A stretch of DNA of 64,000 nt from Hyparrhenia diplandra (Eukaryota; Streptophyta; Magnoliopsida; Poales; Poaceae): contig JADLZK010010868.1 of the NCBI GenBank assembly GCA_015847255.1, positions 17,662-81,661 of the forward strand, given 5' to 3'. Position numbers and translations under genes: made by a program. The notes beneath the pieces are model-generated. The model saw only the letters and a list, made by a program, of their open reading frames with translations. It was not told the DNA's origin and did not search any database. Numbering within the stretch: position 1 is the first letter of the stretch; each line of letters begins with the position of its first letter. Shown one piece after another: positions 55,178 to 64,000 of this stretch.

Positions 55178-56910
55178 TGTAAGGTCCTAGATGGCTAAAG
55201 GAGGGGGTGAATAGCCTATAAAAATTTTCTACAAGCTCTACTAAACAAACCAATTAGTATAAAACACGGCAGTAAAAGCGGTTTGCACTAGCTCTAATGG
55301 TCAAGCAAGCCTTCTAGTGACAAGACTAAATAATTCTATGATCTCTAGTCCACTCAAGGTCTATGTCACTACTCTAACTAATAAACAATCCTAATATGGT
55401 CCTTATGCTAGCAAGAACAACTACACAAGGCAAAGCTAGCTCTCTATACAAAGTAAACTAGGAAAGTAAGGCAAGAGTGAGAAGCTCGTTATACCGCCTT
55501 GTAGAGGATGTCAACCAATCACCGGGATGAAGATGAACAATCAATCACACGATGGTGATGATCCACACACGAAGACAATGAACAAGTTGATTTGTTCACC
55601 CGGGAGTTCGCTTGTACACCGACAACTACTCTCCGGTTGTGCCGACCAACACAAGGATGGTGTTTGAGCTAGGGCGGTGCCCTTGCTAGCCTCAACACAC
55701 CACTCAACAAGTGTGGTACCGAATGAGCGAGCAATGTATTCCTTGCACTTTGTCTTCCCCGACGAGGAGTGCGTAATCCTCTCTCACAAATCAACCGGAG
55801 GTGGCCAAGAAACAATCACCTCTTCTTGCCAACGCCTCCACCACTTCACCAAGCCGGCTAGGAGCGGTGCCTCCAAGAGAAACGGAAATCCACCGTCTCA
55901 CACCGATCCCCAAGTGCCTCTAGATGCAAGAACTCGATACAATGCACTTGGATCAACTCTTCTCTCAAGAATGAAGCTCAAATCAAGAATGAGAGAGGAG
56001 GGAGGCTTGCTTTGCTTGCTCAAAGGTGTTAGGAATGATTCAAATGTCCAAGAGAGAGAGCAAGTGGCAGCCAAGGTGGTATATATAGGCCACACCACGA
56101 AATGTGGTGGAAAGGGTGGAAAACACACTTTTCGGCGGCCCGACCGGGCCTTAGACCGACCGGACTCACCGGTGAGTCCGGGTCGGCGGTCGGTCACAAC
56201 CGACTAAGCCAAAACCGGCGCTGGACCACGCGCCTTTGAGCGTCCGGTCGTCGTGCGTCCGTCGGTGCTTCCGGCCAAGACGGAAGCATCCGGTTCGACC
56301 CCGGCCAAAGCTCCCAAACATGCTCGCCGCCGGGCCTTCGGACGGACCGTCCGGTCACTTCCGACCGACTCCCGGCCGGTGGCGCGTCCGTCACGCCGAG
56401 CTGCTAAAACTTCGTCGTTTTGTCGCCGTTCCTTCGCCTTTGCTCCAAACCGACTTTCGTCACTTGTTTCTTGTTGCCGACACGTCGAAGAACACCTCGA
56501 CACCATGTGTTAGCATTTTGAAACCATTTTCGACAAGGACGGAGTTAGCACTTTAGGTTAGAATGCATGCATATGAGACTTGAACCTAAAGGCACGTGAG
56601 GAAAGATATGTACGAAAGTTTTTCCCTCTTTATAGTACGGCTTATCGATCCTATAATCACCCACACCCTCTATGGTGTCTTGGGTGTGAAATCAAAAGCC
56701 CTATGGTTATACCATTGCCTTGGGACCTTTGATCTCGAAACTCCAATCGAGTTGCATGCTAGATCAACTTTTGGATCACCTTGACCCTTCATCCATGATC
56801 ATAATGCACCAACTCCGGCACGACCAATCTCCAATCTAATCAAACACTTAGCATCGAGAGATTAGTCCTTAGGTGTCACTAATTAGCCAAAACCAAACTA
56901 GAGATCTTCA
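55178..56910 (-). repeat. 5' LTR of the copia element
   Basis: 1733 bp, TG...CA ends, collinear with the 3' LTR. Pairwise differences include 1-nt homopolymer indels and a diverged GC-rich block at about 56130-56400. GTATATATAGGCC near 56080 and its equivalent at 47940 could be the promoter core on either strand. Confidence 0.93.
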
Positions 56911-56915
56911 AACGT

Positions 56916-57855
56916 ATGCCCCAAAGCTTTTCAGTTTTTCTTGTTAGCGGCATTGAATTTTTAATAGAACCAAATCGAATCTATGGAGATTTGTTTAGTT
57001 TTTTTTTTTCCTTTTTTCTTCGATGGTCTAATCATATTTTTTGCGTTCATTGCGTGTCTATCCATTCTAATCTATTGTTCACCAAATATTTGATTAGATC
57101 TTCTTCCTATATTTTTTTTCAATCTAATGTGTTTTGTAGCCGAGATTTTTTCTAGATAGAGTCGATCGTATGCTCCGTTTCAAAAAAATATATAATTATA
57201 GGAAATGTGCTAGTCAAACGATGTCATCTTTGACTAAGCTTATAGCAAAAATTATTAGCATTTATGACTCGAACAAATTTATTATGAAAATATATTTCAC
57301 AACTAATATAAAATGTACTTATTTTGTCTCATAAATGTTTGTACTTTTTAAATAATTTTAGTCAAAGTTTACCATGGTTGACTCCTCAGGATGTGAGAAT
57401 TGCATGTTTTGTGGATCGAAGGGAGTACATCTTTCATACAAGAGAATTTTTATTCCTACCATAGAATTTTTTCTCATCCTTTCTTTTGGATTCGATCATA
57501 TTCATTTTAAGTTTTTTTTTTCCTTCTAAAATAGGGTCGAAGTTCTTCATCATGCGGTCATGCAAATGCAATGCGATGAAAATAATAGTTTCCTATTCTT
57601 AGCATGCATGCAAACCTGCAGGGGTTGTCCTAGCCAAGCATGTGGGGGAGCGCCGGGGCGGGAAGCGGGGACGACATCGCCGCTCCGCCATTGGTAGAGT
57701 CTGTGTGTTTCGTTCTTTTTAGTAGTAGGATATATACTCGATTCCATCATGGCAAACAATTTTACCTTATTACTGTAAGAGCTTGGCTACTACCGTTTAT
57801 ATGTAGGTGTTTATCGAGAGGTTAAAGGTGTTGACATGACTGTGAGTCGATTGAT
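56916..57855. other. Spacer between copia element and Mutator-type element
   Basis: AT-rich. 57172-57428 looks like an old Stowaway-type MITE (CTCCGTTTCAAAAAAATAT at the left, GATCGAAGGGAGTAC at the right). No gene seen. Confidence 0.4.
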
Positions 57856-59058
57856 GGGAGAATTAGGTGGAAGGCCACGGAAAAATGTTAGTTTAGGTAT
57901 CGGACCTTTTTTTTTTTCTTGAATTTGGGTGGAAGGCCTCAAAATAAATTTTTCTTAGCTCGTGAGCCTTCCGTCCGTTTTTCAACGGTTGGCGGTGTTA
58001 AGTAGGTGGTAAAAGACAATTTTGCCCCCGAGTAAAAAAAAAAAAAACAGAATTCCTATTGTTTATAATAATTTGAGTATATATTTATATTATTCAATAT
58101 ATAATCACGTCAATTTCAATACAGTGGACTGGGATTGCATATACATATTTTGCACATACAAAGTGATTTGGAATTGCGGCCGGTAACCACGAGAAAACAA
58201 AATCGTCCAAACTAACATATTTCAATGGGAAGATAAATATCCTAGCTTCAGAAATCAGCAGCAAGGTAGCTAGTGTTCCAGATTCGTGTAAGCGTAAAAC
58301 TATTTATATTTACCTTGGCGACGAGACGGCCCCCGTCGCAGAAGTGTCCTATACTAATTATTATGCAATTCTAAAGCATCCAACGAGCCTGAACAGATAC
58401 TACCTCCATGAGCGATTACCGTATAAAATCTCTGCAGTAATCTGCGTGTCGGCACTATTGCTAATCCTCACGTTCTTGGTGTTCCCATTTGCCGATGACT
58501 TCTTGGTTAATGCAGTTTATTCAGATTTTCGAGAGCTGATGACTGCAGTTTGGCCTAGTATCATACTAATGCTATATAGCGTTCAAAATAGTGGAAAGTT
58601 GCTCGTTACCGGTTGCCGGTTGCTAATTGAGGTTCAGAGCCTAATGTCGTAGCAATTACTAGGGCGTGCAAGCAACGAAGGGGAGCAGAGTTTCGGGCGT
58701 GCTTAGTTAATATGTGAACTGCTTTGTTAAACTGGAAGAATATTGCTTATATGTACTCTATTTCAAATAAGTACAAAATATTATATATTGAGAAGTAGGT
58801 GATTATATATTGAATAGTATAAATATATACATATACTCAAAATATTATAAACAGTAGGAATTCTGTTTTTTTATTTTTTTTGACTCAAGGGCAAAATTGT
58901 CTTTTTACCACCTACTTAACACCCTTAACTGCTGAATACGGACGGAAGGCCCACGAGCTAAGAAAAAATTGTTTCGAGGCCTTCTACCCAAATTCAAGAA
59001 AAAAAGAGGTCCAATACCTAAACCAACATTTTTCTAGGGCCTTCCACCCAATTCTCCC
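57856..59058. mobile_element. Mutator-type element with ~240-bp inverted arms carrying a host-like frame (Pack-MULE candidate)
   Basis: Ends GGGAGAATTAGGTGGAAGGCC and the inverted GGCCTTCCACCCAATTCTCC continue as long arms (about 57856-58120 and 58795-59058) that match through TTAAGTAGGTGGTAAAAGAC and the adjoining AT-rich parts. The flanks share GATTGAT (left TCGATTGAT, right TGATTGATT), an imperfect 9-bp TSD. The centre holds an open frame without start codon rather than a transposase. Confidence 0.75.
58167..58652 (+). CDS. Unrecognised membrane-protein fragment inside the Mutator-type element
   Basis: 161 codons are open to a TAG at 58650, with no usable ATG until near the end, so it is a fragment. 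Sequence features: INILASEISSKVASVPDSC, then KTIYIYLGDETAPVAEVSY, YYLHERLPYKISAV, a clear membrane segment (ICVSALLLILTFLVFPFA), and WPSIILMLYSVQNSGKLL near the end. Residue use looks like a real protein. I recognise no family. It was probably taken from a host gene and has stayed open. Confidence 0.5.
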   Translation, partial: FGIAAGNHEKTKSSKLTYFNGKINILASEISSKVASVPDSCKRKTIYIYLGDETAPVAEVSYTNYYAILKHPTSLNRYYLHERLPYKISAVICVSALLLILTFLVFPFADDFLVNAVYSDFRELMTAVWPSIILMLYSVQNSGKLLVTGCRLLIEVQSLMS

Positions 59059-60240
59059 TGATTGATTGCCTGTAAAGCTTCTTATGCAGGCTTGTGCCGC
59101 TAATGCAACATTAGCTAGTATGCCAGTTTTTATTTTCATACTAGACAATGCATATTTACACGAGTTGATGACATAAAAAATAAAGTTTAACATTCTCTAT
59201 TTTTACTAGAAACATGAAGCATCTAGTGGAATATATAAAGTGACTGCAATAAAATGTAAACAAACGAACACACTTTTATCGGACGTGGCTTATCTACATA
59301 GGACAACTAATAGAACTAAAGACACGCATACATTTTATTGTACTGGTTATGTTGCGTAAAGTCTAATGCATGCATATAATCTGCTCAACTATTTCTCTAG
59401 GCCTTATTATTATATAGTTTACTTATGTTTGGTTACTTGCACAAGTCTATATGTTGGCTAGCACTTCTCGCAATCAGCTAGTTTGATGAGGGCATCTTCC
59501 ACTATTACCTGTTGGTAAAGGCGTAACAAAAAATGGTCAAGTGACCCGGTTGTGACAACCTTTGAATAATTTCACCTTGCTTAGCTTTTTTTTTTTTTTT
59601 TTTTTTTTGAGCAAAATTTCACCTTGCTTAGCTTGGAAAGCGGAAGTTACCTTAAAAGGGAGAGTCACTCTTCCCTTATTGGACTTGTCTTTTAGGGCGA
59701 GGCCGAATCAGTCGTCGATTTCGGCTATCGGTGCTAAGATTGCGAGATACGGGAATCGGATAGGTAACTGTGTATAGGATGCTAGCTAAGTGATCAAACA
59801 CCAACAAATTATATTTTATAACTTTGTGCATGTTAAAGTTATACAGTGTAAATGGTGCTAAAAATTTTTGGAGTGGCCAACCAATGGGCTTCAATATCCA
59901 TATGAAATGTACCATATCCAAATTCTTCATAAATTTAGTATAGTATTTGTTTCTAAATCCTTAAATTTGAAATGTACCGTATTTGAAATCATACGTTTAG
60001 TATCTGTTTCAATTTGGACATATAAGATATCGATATCTATTCATATCTTACATGAAAAATCCATAACTAAATCCAAATCGCCATTCGAAGTAGGTATCAA
60101 TCTATTTCACCCCGCTACACTCCCTCTCTTCCATTTATAAGACAGTCTAACGACACAGTCTTATAGTATATTGTACTTTGACTATTCTTTTTTTTTTTAT
60201 TATCTTGTTTATGGTTATGAACTCATTTAAAGAGTAAATT
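59059..60240. other. AT-rich spacer, no gene supported
   Basis: Contains a long T-run (about 59587-59610) and a fragment resembling a Stowaway end near 60118-60165. No coding domain seen. Confidence 0.4.
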
Positions 60241-61430
60241 GGTTGTGGAGAAAACCCGGCCTCCGCGCTATCCACGTCGTCCAAAATCTTTGCGGCCCGT
60301 CGGATCCGGCCATCGCCCGGCTTTCACAGCTTTTTTGCGTTTTTGAGAAAAGTCCTTCCCTTTACACGAAATCACGCCATACTCCACCCGGTCCCCAGAA
60401 CGATAACTTCAGGCCAAGTTTTTTTTACCGTTCGGGTCCCCGAATTATGAAAATCCGGCCGAAGAGGACATCTCGTGGCGGTTTTCTGATTACCGCCCCG
60501 CCCCGAGATTTTTCGAAAAACCCCGCCTTAGCCTACCAATATATGCGCTTCTCTCTTCTCGGAAAAAAAAACCTCGCTCCCACGCTGGCCAAGGCTGCCT
60601 CTCTCTCTCGCGCTCTCCCTCCGACCCGGCGGGGGGGCCGGCCGGCCGTATGGCGATCGTGTGGCGCCTTCGCCCAGGTCCTCTTCCTCCTCCTCCTCCT
60701 CCTCGGCCCTCCCTCTCACGCCTCTCACCTCGTCGGCCTCCATGCACGGATTTCACACGCCCCGCGGTTTCAACCCCTAACCCTAGCTCTCTCGTCATAG
60801 CCGGGCCGGTCTCTCCCTCCCGACGCGGACTGGCGACGCGCGGACGGGGCCTGGCGGTGGCCGGGCCCCCGGGCCGCGGCGCCACCACCCTCCTCCTCCC
60901 TCCCGCCCTTCCGTCCCGCACCGGCAGGGCGACGCCGGCATGCCTAGCACTCCCGGCTGGCGGCCTAAATTTCTGATCCGGCGTCCCCCACCGGATCCGG
61001 CCCGGCACGCCGTCTCTACATGCCGGGTGCACGACCGGGCCTCCACGGCGCACGCAGGCACAATCCCGCAGCAGCAAGGCAGGCAGCGGCACGCGAGCAT
61101 GCCAGCCTCTCCCGGCCACGGGCGCAAGGGCTTCGAGGCCGCAACCCTGGCTACTCTTTATTCTCCCCACGCTTGCTCCTCTCTCCCAAGCCCGTTGCTC
61201 CTCCTTCTAGCCGCCTCAGGTCAACATCTCCATCGTGAACACATTTATGGCTGTAATGTTCTGATTGCGTTCCCAAAGGGAAATTTCTTTAATTTATTAA
61301 CAGTTTTTTACTGCTGGCTGTATTTTCCTTCGTTTGATTTCTATGTTGATCTCTTTTTATTTGTTTTTGGCGGGGACCTCTTGGTGGTGACAATATGTGC
61401 CTTGATTTGGCTTATACTCTAGCACACCAT
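60241..61430 (+). other. Promoter-like module and GC-rich leader-like sequence, no coding gene
   Basis: 60380-60590 is the diverged counterpart of 9753-9960 (TATA-like CCAATATATGCGC, then CTCTCTCTCTCGCGCTC). 60600-61220 is GC-rich and ends GCCGCCTCAG|GTCAAC, an exon-end-like site. The overlapping frames on both strands have no domain. Confidence 0.4.
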
Positions 61431-64000
61431 GTGTTTGTGATATTGCCTAGGCAAAGGTTAGACGACTCCTAATTCATTTTGGCATCTTGTCCATCGGTTT
61501 AATCCCTTTAATATTATGTTGCACTTTTACATTTGCGGATCCTCGCCGAGGTATGCAACATTCAATTTAAATTTTTAGGTTCTTCCCGCTGCGGGTCGTC
61601 ACTAAGGTCAAACCCGGAGAAAAGGTTGACTTAGTACTTTCTAAATGATCGTCATTCCATGATTTATGGAGTAATCAAATTTTGATTTGCCTTTTATTTT
61701 TTGTAAAGGTGCGTTTTGCTAAGTCTCGTAAAAGAAATTACTAAGCGTAAGCTTATGCCTTGGAATGCGATGCTATATCGTATATGCACTCGTTATTAGC
61801 CGGGCTTTTCTTTGGTTCTCTGCGGGCTGCACTACCATGTTGCAAATCAATCTGTCGGGTATATATCGATGTCCTTCATCTCAACTACTTCATCCATGAT
61901 CGAGAAGGCTCTCTTTAGGCTACCATAAAGTTCTCGAGTAATTGATTTGTTAAAAGGGATGGAAAAAGCATTAGCTTTGATAGCGATCAATGAATCCCTC
62001 ATATATTGTCATGCTCCATATTTTTTAAAGTTGTCCCACACAAAGTTTTAGGCTCTTGGTTTGCCATTTTCGTTTTTTGTGTAGGATTTGAAGCCGATTT
62101 AGTATGAGAGGCATCGAAATAGGCAGATAGCATTGCTCAAGGTACTTTGCCTTGACCTTTCGCTACCGTCTTCGACTACGAGAAGAATTGTGCATCTAAA
62201 GAAAGTAGCTGATCCGGTCGGGTATATTAGTGACCATGTGTTTGTGGCGTTGCTTAGGCAAAAGATAGACAAATATCTATTCACTTTAGCACCCTATCAC
62301 GGTTAAATTTGATTTCTTTAATCATCTGTGAGTTGATTTGCAGAAGGTCATGATTGCATACCACAACAAAAGAAAGATCTTTTTGGGTTGAAAGAATGCA
62401 ATCGGAAGCACATGGTTGTAAATTATCTTTTGATCGAAGTTCTCATTATCACCGGATTTAATGTATACGCGCCTCATAGTTCGTAAATTTGATATAATGC
62501 TCATGTTGAAAGAAGGATTGGGGTAGCATAGAGGTTGATAGAAATTTCATTTTTTTCATGTAGGCTTTCGATGTCTTTTTGACATTTATTAGTAGCTTCC
62601 GTGGGTCCCCTGTAAATTTGTTCCTTTTTTAATCGAATCGATCTTTTTATTGGTTAGCAGAAAAAAATGATCCTTTTATTCATGTTTGTCTTCTTTGACC
62701 AAATTTGGTTGTCAAGATTCATCTTAGCTTCTTTGTGAGATATAGTGGATCCATTGATATTGCCTATGGTGAACCCTTGATAGTGGATCCATTGTAAATC
62801 CGGGTCAAATTTATTCATTTTTACCGACCGGTCCTTTTTGGTCTAAGAGCAATGGCGAGGGGTGGCTGTTATTCTAGGTGTGACAACATTAAGTCCATTG
62901 TCCGATAAAAAGTTTTTTTGTTTCAAGTAGGGAACTTCCATTGTTAATCATGGTGTATGCACGGGCTTTAATTATTTGTAAACACATTGCGGGTTTGAGT
63001 TCCGGGATCTTTGAAGAAATGAGAGGGGTTGGACTAACTTTAGACATTGGGTTTTGGTCTACCTTTTTGTGGTGATTGTTCGGGTATTTTTACATTCCTA
63101 TGCCCTCAGATTGGAGATTTTATGGAAACATAAGAAGCGAGTAATCCTATGGAGCTTGTCATTTGAACATGATTGGTCCAATATTTCACAAATGCAATGC
63201 CCCTCCCGGAGGTAACGGTCCTTCCATTTATTTGTGATGTTTCATAAAGCGGTTCTCCCTATTGCAATAAATATTTCTCCACTTTAAAATGATGATAGGC
63301 TTGGATCATGTATTTGTTTGCTTTATGGAAGCGAGAAGAAGAGAAGCCTATGGAACTTTTCGTTTGAACATGCTCATGGCACTTTCGGTTGGTCCAGTAT
63401 TTCACAAATGTAGTGCCCCTATGTGTAATTTATTTGGTGTCCATGTTAAAACAAATTTCACTTACCATGTGTACCTTGGACCTCGAATACAATATTAGAA
63501 CACACACCCTTATGTATCATTTGTAAATCTTTTTTTGCGATTTCGGATAATTGTACCAAATTTTTCGACTTACCATTCTTTTCAGTTTTCCCAAACCTCG
63601 GTTAGGTGCTATCATGAGCGCTATTATGTTGTCCGTCTTACACGGTTGACTATTTGTTGATGGATATGGTTTCTAGATTGGTTAGAGCTTTGTCGTCCAG
63701 ATGATTTAAAGCAGGCGGCTCCCAGCACCAAGCTTTGAGTCATTTGTGAAAGTCTCATCATTTGTATGCTACGCCCGGAATGACCTTTCAAATTTAGCAC
63801 TCTTCTATGTAATATATATAACATCTCGCGTAACTCTGTGCCGCCTTAGGAATCGGCCTAACTAAGCTATGTCGGAACAACCATCGATTTAAGTAAACTC
63901 ATTTATTTCCTATGTCTTGCGTATGATTTTTAAACTCATTGTATTGTTTCCTATTTCGGTGCTCTTGTGTCGCTACTATCCGTAACATTATTGCATTTCT
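61431..64000. other. Unassigned repeat-like sequence to the right edge
   Basis: No coding domain on either strand. It contains internally repeated pieces: about 61425-61515 resembles 62232-62325 (CCATGTGTTTGTG, GGCAAA(G/A)G(T/A)TAGAC), and 63140-63215 resembles 63330-63420 (GGTCCA(A/G)TATTTCACAAATG). It may be part of a long LTR or decayed transposon running past the window. Confidence 0.35.

Larger units (their letters stand above)
47044..56910 (-). mobile_element. Complete Ty1/copia LTR retrotransposon (Sirevirus-like), TSD AACGT
   Basis: A 9.87 kb element in minus orientation, flanked by perfect AACGT (47039-47043 and 56911-56915). Order along the minus strand: 5' LTR, primer site, gag, protease, integrase, reverse transcriptase, RNase H, a non-coding stretch, polypurine tract and 3' LTR, the copia order. 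The long gag with an acidic, coiled-coil second half and the 1.7 kb LTRs suggest the Sirevirus lineage. The reading frames are broken by small indels and one nonsense codon, so this copy looks unable to move by itself unless the indels are sequence errors. Confidence 0.95.

Noticed and set aside
1..64000. Bacterial-style operon, phage or defence system
   Set aside because: Introns, plant transposons and eukaryote-specific proteins fill the window. No such system is present.

Overview
The window is nuclear DNA from a grass (Poaceae), most likely rice or a close relative. It holds multi-exon genes with GT-AG introns, small class II elements with typical grass termini, a Ty1/copia element primed by initiator tRNA-Met, a TRIM, Helitrons and solo LTRs. 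Nothing prokaryotic or organellar was seen.

Three conserved genes lie on the + strand. Glutamate decarboxylase (GAD) spans 7140-9256 with 4 exons. The exosome cap subunit RRP4 spans about 22271-26215 with at least 7 exons plus a probable last one. The APC/C subunit APC6/CDC16 spans 30368-44756 with 16 exons. A probable small secreted cysteine-rich protein (27443-28099) lies between RRP4 and APC6. These genes do not form a pathway; GAD makes GABA in the cytosol, RRP4 caps the RNA exosome and APC6 is a TPR scaffold of a cell-cycle ubiquitin ligase. From memory, rice chromosome 3 short arm carries a GAD gene and CDC16 close together, so I infer collinearity, but this was not checked.

Layout. 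1-7000: a hAT element (1594-2181), a Mutator-type element (2195-3054) and three CACTA-like MITEs, leading to the GAD promoter. 9260-22270: repeats, including a small Helitron (10559-10961), a TIR element (11899-12552), an LTR-like block (about 12678-16455), a Stowaway-like MITE and a 3.2 kb solo LTR with target site duplication (TSD) GACAT (17626-20819). 28348-30106: a TAA-flanked TIR element and a MITE fill the APC6 upstream region. The APC6 introns hold a kelch gene fragment, a TRIM with TSD TACTT, a tiny retroposon, an antisense RPA70-like gene relic and a Stowaway-like MITE. 45291-46721: a Helitron. 47044-56910: a complete copia element on the minus strand with TSD AACGT, probably Sirevirus-type. 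57856-59058: a Mutator-type element carrying an uninterrupted host-like reading frame. 60240-64000: a promoter-like GC-rich block and unassigned repeat-like DNA.

Every conserved reading frame is interrupted by 1-nt shifts, mostly in homopolymers, and the two copia LTRs differ from each other by the same kind of indel. Residual consensus error from long-read sequencing is therefore a strong alternative to pseudogenization for GAD, APC6 and the cysteine-rich gene. RRP4 and one APC6 exon also carry changes that this does not explain.
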